Shown here piece after piece: positions 29,501 through 41,221 of a stretch of 64,000 nucleotides of DNA (position 1 is the first letter of the stretch; every line of letters begins with the position of its first letter). The stretch comes from Thunnus maccoyii (lineage: Eukaryota; Chordata; Actinopteri; Scombriformes; Scombridae), in assembly GCF_910596095.1 (NCBI RefSeq), contig NC_056544.1:7828655-7892654 (forward strand). Reading direction: 5' to 3'. Under the pieces are notes generated by a model. The model saw only the letters and a list, made by a program, of their open reading frames with translations. It did no database searches and was not told where the DNA came from. Both the position numbers and the translations under genes were made by a program.

Positions 29501-30757
29501 TTTCCCATCCTGCTTCTGGTGGAAATTTACAAGAAGAAAAGACTGAAAACTTCCGATAATATTAAACATGTTTGATTTTATCAGAATATCAAGACAAGAA
29601 AAAGACTAAAAGCCTGACTTAAGACAGCTCGACAGACATGAAATTTGTCTGCAACAGTGAAATCACTTGAAAAGTCATTTGGTGTAAGGCCGGCATAAAT
29701 TGACACAAGCTACCATTATCTGTTGCTGGGTCAACTGCTGACCACAATCAACCAAAAAACCTCTGCTTTCACTGTCATTGTAAAATGTTTTCAGTTCAGT
29801 TTGGCCTCCACAGCTGTGGCAGCGTCGCTAGAGAGCACAACTCAAATAATCAGTCGGGTTAGTCTGTATTCTGGGCACAGATGCATCCTAACATGTACAA
29901 CCTGTCTTTGTGGTTTGCTCTTCAGATCCCTCCTCCCTGACATGTGATCAGTGGGTCCTGCTCAAACAGTGGAGACCGAGGAGGCTGCCTGATGCAAGAG
30001 GGTAAGCTTGTGTGTGCTGTATGCATATGGTTACTGGAAATGGAACTGGTTTCACAGAGAGTCACCAGTCACTAAGTAAATTTATATGCTAATTGTCAGC
30101 TAATATAACCCTGCCTCTCTGTTTTGACAGGAATCTTTTGATGCATGTACAGCTGGTGAAGAAAAGGCTAGAGAAGAAAGGTGCGAAGCAAAGCGAGCAG
30201 TATTTACGAGGCTCATCTTTCTGCTCAAGGCCGCAACCGTTCTTACAGAGGTAAAGCTGCTGCACTCAAAACACACATTTCCTAGAGAACCAAAACAGGT
30301 CAGTCAGCCCGTTTACATCGAAAATGACTTGAATGTGGCGCGTTTTCATGTCAGGAACCTCAGGCGACGTGTCAAGGTGCCGGCGAAAAAGGTGAAGAAG
30401 AACAAGAAGAAGAGAGCAAGAGATGATTCTCAGGGTTCTCGCATCGCTAAGCAGAAGCGTCTCCACAGCAACAACACAGGCCAATACGCCAACGTTAACG
30501 GCGCCGATTACAACAGTCTTCACTCTGTCGACGGTCACAGTAGCAGTCCTGGTTTTGAGGGTTGCTGCAATGAAGAAAGTGACAATGAAGCAGACACATG
30601 TCTGATTGAGTTGAAGCCGTCTTCAGTCACCTTAGTGCCCAACAAGCCAGTAGACGTCTCACCCAAGAAAAAAGCAGCAAAGAGGACGGCTGGATTCAGA
30701 GACTTGCTTGCCCAGTTGCGCGGCAACAGCAGCATGATCATCAGAGAAACACGTTAG
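26565..30757 (+). CDS. Unrecognised basic, probably nuclear protein
   Basis: I do not recognise this gene. Six exons join in frame to 395 residues: 26565-26602, 27286-27354, 27514-27995, 29926-30001, 30131-30250, 30355-30757. All introns have GT-AG ends, and the two at the 5' end are phase 2. The N-terminus is MSKVVNCERPETKTAADN. Residues about 50-170 are charged, with an acidic middle (DKGVDESDEDCGSDN). Next come a CSACRKLYQKA segment with two cysteines, a conserved-looking SLTCDQWVLLKQWRPRRLPD block and a lysine-rich stretch (KVPAKKVKKNKKKRARDD) like a nuclear or nucleolar signal. The C-terminus is FRDLLAQLRGNSSMIIRETR. A chromatin, rRNA or transcription role would be guesswork. Poly(A) AATAAA at 31253. 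The in-frame joins and ordered codons argue it is real. Confidence 0.72.
28266..28642. mobile_element. Foldback MITE-like element
   Basis: Long imperfect palindrome in intron 3 of the gene above. The ends read GAAAGGGAAACTT and AAGTCTCCCTTT. The inner arms carry GTCAATGTACGTCCACTAAAA and its near-complement TTTTAGTGGACATACAGTACATTGAC. It has no coding capacity. Confidence 0.75.
29335..29696. mobile_element. TIR-bounded non-autonomous DNA element
   Basis: The left end ATGCCTACCATACACTAGAA and the right end, read in reverse as ATGCCGGCCTTACACCAAAT, are imperfect inverted repeats. The interior is AGACTTT/AAAGTC-rich and non-coding. It lies just upstream of exon 4 of the 26.5-30.8 kb gene. Confidence 0.6.
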
Positions 30758-31259
30758 TGAGTTGACTGACCTTTTTTAAGCTGCAGTTAAACAACTACAG
30801 TATTAGTACCCACGCACTGACGCCGAGGGTACTTTTGTTTTTTACCTGGTTTTCTGTGTTTAGCTTGGTGTTGTTTAGAGATGCAAAGAAAGATTATTTT
30901 CATTTTTGATTCATCTGCAGGTTGTTTTTTTTGTTCTCAACATTTAGTCTACAAAATAACAGAAAATAGGGAGAAATGTACGTTTTCTTCAGCAATTTTT
31001 TTGGTATTTTTGCCGTAAAAATGACTAATACGATTATTCAGTTATTAAAAGTTGCAGATACATTTTCTGTCAATTGACTGATCGATAAATCAGCTTATCG
31101 TTGCAGCTCTGATATTGTTCTGTTCTGAATACCAGTATGTAAATAATTGCATGTATCTGTTCTGTTACAGTTCCACTAACTTTCATGTTATTTATTCTGC
31201 TTGAATTACAGAGAATTGTTTATTTAAAACTTTATACAACAGGATGACTGTGAATAAAT

Positions 31260-31749
31260 GTGTGTTTTTTCTTTTTTAAACATTCATGCTGGTTTTACCG
31301 GATACATGCAAATAGACCAATTTAACATTTGCATCACCAGCAGGAGCACATAAACACTTTTTATAAGATTATCCAGTTGGCTCTATAGCTCTGTCCCAAT
31401 TCTGTACTAATATTAATTCTAAGCAGGTTTTCAGTTTGAAGTGTGTTCCTGCCAGAAAAGTGACAAAATGAAGTTCTCTTAAAACAAGTTGAAATGTTTG
31501 ATTCTTATGTGTGTTGTCCCACCAAATGCAATGCACAAAGGAAAAGGAGGTCGTACTTATAGCTGCGAGAAATTAAGATGAACTGCAGAGGGTGATCGGC
31601 TCCAGAAAGTTGTTTTTTTAAATTTTTGTCTGTGTGCACTAACTAAAAAAAGTGTACTATAAAGATATAGAATATATAAGTAGAATGTAGTGTGGATTCA
31701 GGACTGCGTATTTCTGCCCCTTAACTATGAAGGAATAAATACACAGGAG

Positions 31750-31787
<38 letters not shown>

Positions 31788-32090
31788 TGACTCTTCTAAT
31801 AGTACTTTGTCAAAGTTTGGCAGTTTTGTTAAATCCACATGGTGGCGCCACTTCATACTCTTTCATACTTTGGTGTGTAGTTGCTCTGTGTACTCATGCA
31901 TAGACATGCAGTCTGTTATATACAGTATCTAACAAAACTGAGTATAGTAATTGCAAATTCTTTCCATTTAATACAATTTTAAGCTACAATTTTAGAGGAA
32001 TTAAGCCAATTCATTTGATAAACAGAATGTTTGATTGTTTAAACTATAATGAAAGATCCATATTTAAGGACGAACTGCAACAAAAGTCAG
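31260..32090. other. Spacer with poly-T tract
   Basis: Non-coding. A run of about 32 T lies at 31753-31784, which could be the A-tail of a minus-strand retroposon, but no source gene or SINE body is recognisable beside it. Confidence 0.5.
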
Positions 32091-32500
32091 CACACCCTTC
32101 ATTAGTGAGACTCATTTATTTATTTATTTATTTTTTAATGTTTGGTATGCCTGACTTTGTTTTTGAAGGCAGATTGGATCCTGCTGGGCACAGGTGATAC
32201 CAGTCTTGCACAGATCTGTAGATAGATGTTCTGTCGATGATTATTTTCAGCTGCTCTTAGCTTGAAAGGTCTTGTTGCTCTACCTTCTGCTTTAAAATAC
32301 TCCAAACACGTTCTATTGGATTCAGGTCAGGGGACATACCAGGTCACAGTTTTCACTTTTTTTCCTTCATTGAACACCTATGGGAGATTTTGGACTGACA
32401 TGTTAGACAGTGCTCTCCACCACCATCACCAAAACACCAAATTAGGGAATATCTTTTGGAAGAATGAAACTAACACACGCTGAAGACAGAACGGTAACAC
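32085..32500. mobile_element. Two Tc1/mariner fragments in opposite orientation
   Basis: The left part (about 32,085-32,340) starts with AAAGTCAGCACACCC, a Tc1-type end, and carries minus-strand-like Tc1 sequence (GGATTCAGGTCAGGGGACAT). The right part (about 32,365-32,465) runs in plus orientation and is about 85-90% identical by eye to the transposase 3' part at 38,880-38,980, including the CTCCACCACCATCA stretch. It is a short non-functional remnant. Confidence 0.7.
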
Positions 32501-32978
32501 ACTGTGCTGGTCTCAGACATGGATGTCAACACAAATACAAATACAGTACTTCAGCCATAAACATAAAACTATAAACTGCTGTGAAATCACATCACCAAGT
32601 CAACCGTCACTGCCATGTGATGGATAAACCACAACTTCCTACAAAAGGTCATAAAACTGAGGTGGATTTTAATTGACGTCCCTGACTATCACTAATAAAA
32701 CATGCCCATTATCCAGTGTGAAACCAAGGCAGGTTGGCCTGGCAGTGAACCTTTAATGATGGCCATATAACTGCAGGATGTGGATTATTCTTTATGTTAA
32801 GTCACTGCAGAGAAGACAAGTGTTTCTGGGTTGCTGTCTCTTACTGGGACGCTTAGAGACCATCAGCCTGAGATGCTGTGAGGCTAAATGATTTAGGTTT
32901 AGGTAACAGCCAGCAATAACAGATACATGCGTACATTCACACACACACTGACATACAATTGCTTGTGTCAGCATATGG

Positions 32979-33640
32979 AAGGTGAAGTGGGTCTATATCT
33001 CTCTCTCACTCTCCCTCCTTCTTTCTCTCTTGCTCGATCTGCTTTCAGGCTGTTTGCTTTCTTAAATGAATGTAATGGTACAGATGGAGAATAAATTGTT
33101 TTGTGTGCTCCATCTCATCCAATCCACCCCACAGGGCCAACTCCAAAGTGGAAGGGTGAAAAAAAAAGAAAACAGGAAAGTAATTCACTTGCTCTGCCGG
33201 GGAGATACACGTTACTATCTGTGTAGAACCTCTGTGATAAGACTGATGTACATTTGGTGCATTTGGCCTCCTACACTATCGCCACAGTACAGAGCAAGGT
33301 GGGAGGGAGGAAGGACAAAAGTCAGCGTGCGTATGTGTGTGTGCATCGGACGTGCACCCTCATTTGGTATCTCCAGCCTTTACATGGGGCTTTTTCAAAG
33401 CTGTATGGCAACTGACACATCATCGACACAGGTTTACCAGGTGCAGAGGATGCCCTGTAGATACCGGTAACAACAGGTGACCTTAGGATTCACCCAGGCT
33501 CATTCATTACACCTGCACCTCTCTTAAGAGGAGCTAACATTCCCCATCACCTCAGTGTCCCTTTTCTATTCTCAAATAGAGCAGGAGAAGGCACTACTCC
33601 ACACATTTACCGTGACATTAATTTCACACCCACACAAGGA
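32979..33640 (+). repeat. Duplicated unit A, copy 1
   Basis: About 98% identical by eye to 37,431-38,080, at a constant offset of 4,452 bases for the first 600 bases or more. Near the end copy 2 lacks about 11 bases. Both copies have a 134-codon open frame, but the differences mostly change amino acids and no domain is seen, so I treat it as non-coding. Confidence 0.9.
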
Positions 33641-34627
33641 CATTCAGAGGGCACTTGCACAGATTTGAAAAATACCCATTTTAAACTTAAATTCGACCTG
33701 AAATCCATCTAAAGATAGATGGAAAATTGACATTTGGTCCCATCATTGAGCCAATTCAGTAAGGCTGACAAGGTTAGAATGCCTTTGGTTATTAAATTCC
33801 CCAGTAATTTCTTCTGGCACAAACAAACTCTACCAATCACAGAGAGCACAGTGGAAACTGAAATACACTTATTTGATTCGCTTGGATCTGACTTCTGAGC
33901 GGGTCAGGCTCTAAGACCTTTGGATCCATGATGATCTGGGATGACATCATGAGGCCAATGTACTTTCTGTCATTGTACTTTCTGTCTGTCTGGGTTACTT
34001 GATATGCTGGGGAACTGAACTGTACATATCATACATATTCATTGTACATACTCTCACATTCATGTGTTTCTTTTTTGCGTGTGTTGTTGTAATGGTTTAT
34101 GGTGCCTGTTCGGTTGTTTTGTTCTTTCTTTTGCACTGGAACTGAGCTACCATGCTGTACCAAACACTTACCACCAACACAGTTGCGTGACAATAATAAA
34201 ATATTTATCTATATATTAAAGTGGAGCAATTACTCTGCCATTACTCTGCTGCAAGTGGCTATAAGAGCATTTTTACAGGCATGCTGATGGCATTAGAAAT
34301 GTCTGGTGGCCCTCAAAGGGTTTTATTAGGCCCCACTGTGAGCTCAAACAGATCCAGCTCAGGTGCCCTAATGATACACTTGTCCCATTTTGCTAGAAGG
34401 GCCCTAAAGCTGAATCTGGACCCCCAGTACAGCCTGTGCTGCTTGGAAACACACACAGAGAAGCCCCCAGGCTTCCCCCTGTATATTCTAGTTTGGATGA
34501 TGGAGTAATATTCAGGAAATGAGCCCCATGTTCACTGTATGACCACAGGTTATACACTCTGCTGACAGGTCAAAAATCTAATGTGAACATGAACATGAAA
34601 ACCAAACACTGAAAACATTTAAAACAT

Positions 34628-34861
34628 GAACATTGGTTCTATGTTAACCGATTATATCGCACACTTATATCAAACACTTTCATTTAACATGACACTGCTT
34701 CTCAACAGTACAGCTCTAAAATGCATCATTACAATAGCCGAGGATTATTCATTCACACAACAATGTTATCAATATGTTGGAATGGAACAGCACTAATGCA
34801 CCAGAAACAATTACTTTTACAAAATACATGTGAAATGGACAGTTTTTTCAAGACCTGGTAA
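34628..34861 (+). repeat. Duplicated unit B, copy 1
   Basis: Identical by eye to 35,171-35,404 (offset 543). It is followed directly by unit C copy 1. Confidence 0.92.
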
Positions 34862-35163
34862 CATAAAGGTCACTTTACTAGACAATGGGTGAGTGTTACT
34901 CAGTCTTTAAAAGCAGCTTTATAATGTCCTCTGTTGATCTGGAGGAATTTTTCCACAGTCCGTGGAAATAACCCTGATGATGTCATCAATTAATAGGCAG
35001 GGAAAGTCCAAATTAAAGGCCTTATCAAGTTGCATTATGGGAAATATAGGATTCAGTGTTTTAGGAGAAAGGCTCATATTAATAATATACAGAAAGTAAT
35101 TAAAGGCCAATACATATACAACTTATTATGTTGCCTCAGTTAAAGGATTTAGTTCTCTTCTGT
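34862..35163 (+). repeat. Duplicated unit C, copy 1
   Basis: About 97% identical by eye to 36,093-36,394 (offset 1,231). The junction with unit B is seamless here. Confidence 0.92.
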
Positions 35164-35170
35164 TAACATA

Positions 35171-35404
35171 GAACATTGGTTCTATGTTAACCGATTATAT
35201 CGCACACTTATATCAAACACTTTCATTTAACATGACACTGCTTCTCAACAGTACAGCTCTAAAATGCATCATTACAATAGCCGAGGATTATTCATTCACA
35301 CAACAATGTTATCAATATGTTGGAATGGAACAGCACTAATGCACCAGAAACAATTACTTTTACAAAATACATGTGAAATGGACAGTTTTTTCAAGACCTG
35401 GTAA
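35171..35404 (+). repeat. Duplicated unit B, copy 2
   Basis: Starts seven bases after unit C copy 1. In this copy B is separated from C by about 690 bases of unique sequence (X). Confidence 0.92.
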
Positions 35405-36092
35405 TAGCAAATGTTGTCCTCCTTTCTAAAGACTGGACACAATTGTCACAGATGCAGCTGAAAATAAATGGTGATGGTGTGCACTATTTCAGTACCTTCT
35501 CATGAGTCAATCTCAATTGGAAGGAGGCTTAAGACAGATGGAGTGTGTCACTTGCTGGTCTTCTGGATTTGGGACGTAGTCACCCATTCAGCTCCCTGTA
35601 ATTACAAAGGCTCTTGCTGATATCTGATTTGTCACTGGCAGCTTGTTCAATGCACAGGGATCGGAACGACTATGGCATAGTCTGACAAAGGAATTATGGA
35701 TACTGCTCTTGAAATAGAGAAAACTAATGCTGTTCTGTGTTGAGTGCACAGATTTGGGCAAGGTTAATTTAATTATTATGTACACTGTACATAGTGGCTA
35801 TCTTTCGAATAGAATAGACTAACCTCTTGGTACAGTTGTATTCCAGTGGCCACTTAGAAAATAGTGCTCAGGACACAGTGTGATAATTGATGCAAGAGCC
35901 ACTGGTCAGTATTTAAGTTTCAGGCCTACAACACTATCGTCTACATTATTTCCTAGTCGGAACATACTTTATGTTCACGTTTAACCCTTTCTCAGAGAAA
36001 ATATCAGTGGGGATCTATTACTACTGCGAGGGAATGGCAGAGGCTAGGGTTGATTGTGACAATTTTAAAGGGATTTTCCACCAATTTTTACA

Positions 36093-36394
36093 CATAAAGG
36101 TCACTTTACTAGACAGTGGGTGAGTATTGCTCAGCCTTTAAAAGCAGCTTTATAATGTCCTCTGTTGATCTGGAGGAATTTTTCCACAGTCCGTGGAAAT
36201 AACCCTGATGATGTCATCAATTGATAGGCAGGGAAAGTCCACATTAAAGGCCTTATCAAGTTGCATTATGGGAAATATAGGATTCAATGTTTTAGGAGAA
36301 AGGCTCATATTAATAATATACAGAAAGTAATTAAAGGCCAATACATATACCACTCGTTATGTTGCCTCAGTTAAAGGATTTAGTTCTCTTCTGT
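36093..36394 (+). repeat. Duplicated unit C, copy 2
   Basis: Second copy of the 302-base unit, differing from copy 1 at about 10 positions. Confidence 0.92.
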
Positions 36395-37430
36395 CTTCTA
36401 CAAGATGTATTTACCGTGAGAGAGAAAACCTTAAACACTCCCTGATGCCTCTACCAGCTTTCACTTTACAATAAACAATAGCTTCCCTGGCTTCACTTCA
36501 CTGGGCGGCAAACATCAGTGCACAGATGGAAAATGCAGCAGTTAGCGCCCCTGTCTGACCTGGTAAGGTGACTTTCATGTGTATGCGTGTGTTTACATTC
36601 GGTGTAACTGAAGGGAGAGATGAAAGCAAGGTTAGGAGGATGGCGAGGCATGACCGTAATTTGCTTGCTGACATGGTTGATAGTGCAAAGCTACGCTCAG
36701 CAGTCACCTGACTCTCGATCACATTCCTCACCTGATCTATTTCTGGAACGGTAGTGTGGGAGCAGCGGGTAACAGGGATGAAAGTGGTGATGCTATGTTA
36801 GCGGAGAGGATGTGTGGTTAGTTTATGATACTGGGTTATCTGTCATGTGAAAACCAGAGTTTCTCACAGAATAACCTCATATTCACATAACAGGTACACC
36901 GCAGTGTGTGTTATTCAATCAAAATTGATTTTAAGCGATTGAATTCAGAGAAAAGTAGATCCCACATTTGCTAGCAGCATGTTCTCTGTGTGATTTTCAA
37001 AACAAATCATTACATTCACTCTAAATCGTGGAGGAAGACTTGCCAGGCACAGCAAATGGTTGTCTATTTTGTTCATCTCTCCTCAGCGCGATGCAGTCAG
37101 TTATAGTGTCAGACATTGGCAGCCTTCAGGAGAGTTGAGGAGGGATTAACTGTCTGTTTGCAGCTGCTGATTGCTGGGAATGAGATGCCCTTTGATGCCA
37201 ATCAACAAACGAGACTTCGGCAGCCAAGCCTCCCCCCATCTCCACTTCCCATTTTGTCTGCTGGGGCACCCCTGGCCTAAAAGGCACGCTCCCCTCCTTT
37301 CCTTTCATCTCCTTGTGAAAATTCATAAGGTACTGTATGTATGTCTTCAGGCTTCCTATTTAAAGGGCGTTGATAAAATACATACTGTATGTGCAACCTT
37401 AATCAGCTTGATCCACTTGATGTAAAGTTG

Positions 37431-38080
37431 AAGGTGAAGTGGGTCTATATCTCTCTCTCACTCTCCCTCCTTCTTTCTCTCTTGCTCGATCTGCTTTCAG
37501 GCTGTTTGCTTTCTTAAATGAATGTAATGGTACAGATGGAGAATAAATTGCTTTGTGTGCTCCATCTCATCCAATCCACCCCACAGGGCCAACTCCAAAG
37601 TCGAAGGGTGAAAAAAAAAGAAAACAGGAAAGTAATTCACTTGCTCTGCCGGGGAGATACACGTTACTATCTGTGTAGAACCTCTGTGATAAGACTGATG
37701 TACATTTGGTGCATTTGGCCTCCTACACTATCGCCACAGTACAGAGCAAGGTGGGAGGGAGGAAGGACAAAAGTCAGTGTGCGGATGTGTGTGTGCATCG
37801 GACATGCACCCTCATTTGGTATCTCCAGCCTTTACATGGGGCTTTTTCAAAGCTGTATGGCAACTGAAACATCACTGACACAGGTTTACCAGGTGCAGAG
37901 GATGCCCTGTAGATACCGGTAACAACAGCTGACCTTAGGATTCACCCAGGCTCATTCATTACACCTGCACCTCTCTTAAGAGGAGCTAACATTCCCCATC
38001 ACCTCAGTGTCCCTTTTCTATTCTCAAATAGAGCAGGAGAAGGCACTACTCCACACATTAATTTCACACACACACAAGGA
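37431..38080 (+). repeat. Duplicated unit A, copy 2
   Basis: Second copy of unit A, same orientation as copy 1. The Tc1/mariner fossil begins about 200 bases downstream. Confidence 0.9.
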
Positions 38081-38257
38081 TACAGTGCCAAATCATGCTG
38101 CCGCAGTTCTGAGAATAAAATGTGATACAGTCAGCATTGACTCTATGTCTTGCTTAGCTTGGCGGCCAACAGCAAGTGAAGGAACTGGATACCCCAGACA
38201 AAATACCCTGGAATAACAGAGATGCCAATGAGTTAGTAAAATGTAATTAGTTATCAC

Positions 38258-39115
38258 TTATGTAAACAGGTGCATTAGTGCGATAAGTAAGGAAAAATAG
38301 AGGAGCAACTCTTCCTCGGATGACTGAGGAAAAGTCACCTGATGCAGGACGTGATCAGACTGTGTCAGCAAAAACAGCCTGTCAACAATTACATAGAGAG
38401 GGATATTATAGTAGGGTTGAATGCTTATTTGAGAGTTCAGAAGTGCAAAAACCATAGACAGTGGTCTACAGAGATGTGGAAAAAAAGCGATACGGTCAGA
38501 TGAGTCATCCTTCAGCATATTCTTAACAAGTGGGTGAGTGCATGTGTGGCGTACACCAAGAGAACAGTACAGGCCTAAATGCTTGACCCCCACAGTGAGG
38601 GGATCAGGTGGCTCTGCAATGCTTTGGGGGACATTTTGCTGGCAAGCTTTGGGTCCACTTGTCCCCTTACAGGGAAGGGTCACTGCAAATCAATACAAAG
38701 TTGTTCTGAGTCATCAACTTTATCCTATGATCAAACATTTCTGTCCTGATGGGAGTGGTCTCTTCCAGGATGACAATGCCCCCATCCATGGGGCACGAGG
38801 GGTCACTGAATGGTTTGATGAGTATGAAAATTATGTGAATCATATGCTATGGCCTTCACACTCACCACATCTCAACCCATTTGAACAGCTATGGGGGATT
38901 TTGGACCGACGTGTTAGGCAGTGCTCTCCACCACCATCATCAAAACACCAAATGGGGGAATATCTTTTGGAAGAATGGTGTTCATCCCTCGAGTAGAGTT
39001 TAGAGACTTGTAGAATCAATGCCAAGGTGCATTGAAGCTGCTCTGGCTGCACGTGGTGGCCCAACATCTTACTAAGACACTTTATGTTGGTTTTTCCTTT
39101 AACTTGTCACCTGTC
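38258..39115 (+). mobile_element. Tc1/mariner transposon fragment with decayed transposase
   Basis: The longest open part, 38538-38996, encodes the C-terminal two thirds of a Tc1-type DDE transposase: VWRTPREQY, GGSAMLWGTFCWQALGPL, LFQDDNAPIH (second catalytic Asp) and [18 protein letters not shown] (catalytic Glu), i.e. DD34E spacing. Upstream (38,400-38,530) a frame with SDESSFS continues the domain but meets a stop (TGA) just before VHVWR, so it is not intact. The N-terminal DNA-binding part is not recognisable. The 3' end carries CATCTTACTAAGACACTTTA, a usual Tc1 tail. Confidence 0.88.
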
Positions 39116-39184
39116 CGTATATGATGTACATATACACATACATACATATACTATAGTAGGTAATGACACTTAATGTAAGAGTCA

Positions 39185-39995
39185 GCACTAGGGGCGTAAT
39201 GGTGGACAAAATTCATGGTTTGGTATGTACCTGTATGGTTTTGGGGTTACGGTTCGGTACGTTAAAGAAAGGTAGAAAATAATATTTTGGTCCTTTATTT
39301 TGAAAAATGTAAACATCCAGCAATGGCTCATTGGTCAAAACTATTACTGAAGCAGTTTATTTGTTTACAGTGGCAAGTAGTTGAAACTAGCTCCACCTCC
39401 AGCAGCTATAACAGTAACATGCTGCTTACACACTGATGCTTCAGTATTAATAGTCTAATGATGCCATATATAGTTAGCTAGTTCAGTCCAGTGGTTCACA
39501 ACCTAGGGGTCGGGCCCCTCCAAAGGGTCCCTGGATAAATCTGAGGGGTCGTGAGATGATTACACAAATCTTCTGATACATAAATTTGTTTTCAGTTTTT
39601 TGACTTTTTCTCTAATCTTTGATTTTTGGTGAAACATTGGATCATTTGAATATTTACTGAAATGAAACCATGTGAGAAGTTTAGAGGGAAAAATCACTAT
39701 TTGGTGGAGCTGTTAACAACTCACAGACATCTGAAATGTGACCCCGACTACACACTGCTTTTTGTAAGACGTCAAAAACTAAAAAGGTTGAAAACCACTG
39801 GTTTCATCTTTAACAATATGTTGTATTTTAAAAACTTGTTATATTATCCATTTTGTCAAATCTTTATCTGAAAACTAAAGCTGTCAAATAAATAGTGGAG
39901 TAGAAGTATAAAGTAGCATCAAATGGAAATACTCAAGTAAAGTAGAAGTACCTCAAAATCGTACTTAAGTGCAGTACTTGAGTAAATGTTTTTTG
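39185..39995. mobile_element. hAT-like non-autonomous element, rearranged
   Basis: Contains GGGGCGTAATGGTGGAC and TACGGTTCGGTACG near the left side, AACCTAGGGGTCGGGCCCCT in the middle and AGTACTTGAGTAAATG near the right. It shares blocks with the element in pecr intron 1, but the GGTGGAGCTAGTTTCAAC block is inverted here. There is no intact transposase. Confidence 0.6.
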
Positions 39996-40839
39996 TTACT
40001 TTAGACCATTGCAAGGAAGGAAGCCAAGTCCACAACACACACACAGACAGATGGGAAAACAGGAGTCACAGGGGAAAAGGGAAACATATGGAAACACAAG
40101 GGAAATAATTGGAGGCTCGGCCGGGGCCGTGACAAGGACAGTAGGACTCAAAGTCAACTATAGTTATCATGTTCGTGGTAATGAAGGAACATGACATTCA
40201 GTGCAACAGGGTGGCTCACCGATGTCTTTTTAAAGCTCTATAGTACAGAGACTGCACAGACAATACTTGTTGGTAGAATACATTGATTGTTGATTTTGGT
40301 CTTTCTGTGTGATTTGTTGATACCACCAGACTCCCCTTTAATGTGAAAAACCTCTTATGAGTTCATAAGATTTGTTTTCCAGGTTTTTTACCCAGCAATG
40401 TTATTTTTGAGATTTTTGTGCTGATACCAGTGAACCTGGAGGAAGGGTGGGGAAGAAGAGGCTAAAAGATAAGGGGCTGCAAGTAGAAAGAAACAGTTTG
40501 TTTTTGGAGTGGGTTTACTGTTTACTTATGGGATTAGTGAGTTGGCAGAGGATGGGGATTTACAGTCAGAACTGGCAGTGTCATGCCAGGAAATGTGTCT
40601 GCTGACCCACTTGGTATTACAGACAGGTAAATGGGAAATGTAGTTTAATTATAATCAATTCATAAACTGACAAATTAAAACTTCATTAATAAGATTTGCA
40701 TTCAAATGCTACATTACAAAACTCAAAGAAAAATAATTAAAAGACTGCTAAATTTGCCAATTAATGATTATTTTCCCTCATTCAGTCTTAGAAAATAATA
40801 TGAGTATCAAATAATAATTGAATTTTGGGACACTTAACT

Positions 40840-41180
40840 TAAAGTCGCCTGTTTAGTGTTTATAAATCAATATATAAACACTTATAACTATAACACATTA
40901 TAATTTAGCACATATAAGTGCTTTTTAATGTATTTGTCAACAACTCCTGTGGTCACTCATAAGTGGAGGATGGTTTTTAAACTAATGACAATATAGTGAA
41001 ACACAGTTGTAATGATATAAAATGTCTTCATTGGAGAAATTATAATTGGTGACAAATACTGTACATTTAGAAACACTTGAACATATCCTTATAACTACAT
41101 TAATAGTGTGTTATAAACCATTAAGTAACTGTTTATATACTGCTTATAAATGCTCAATAGGGGAACTTTAAAGTGTTACC
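40840..41180. repeat. Dispersed foldback repeat, copy 1
   Basis: TATAAACACTTATAACTATAACACAT-like sequence repeats in inverse near its other end (TAACTACATTAATAGTGTGTTATAAACC). Related copies are at 46,680-47,430 and 48,836-49,492. It is non-coding. Confidence 0.6.
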
Positions 41181-41221
41181 TGAATTTTAAAATAGAATCA
41201 CAAAATGAATTTGATTTAATT

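Noticed and set aside
31753-31784. Poly-T run as the tail of a minus-strand retroposed gene
   Set aside because: No SINE body, LINE end or processed gene copy is recognisable next to it.
33066-33470. 134-codon open frame in unit A, with an equally long partner at 37518-37922
   Set aside because: The two copies differ mainly at amino-acid-changing positions, composition is unlike a protein, and no domain, promoter or splice context is seen. Openness is explained by recent duplication.
34919-35110. Minus-strand frame repeated at 36150-36353
   Set aside because: Lies wholly in duplicated unit C; no domain, and the start differs between copies.
38258-38683. Minus-strand 141-codon frame
   Set aside because: Antisense shadow of the Tc1 transposase remnant.
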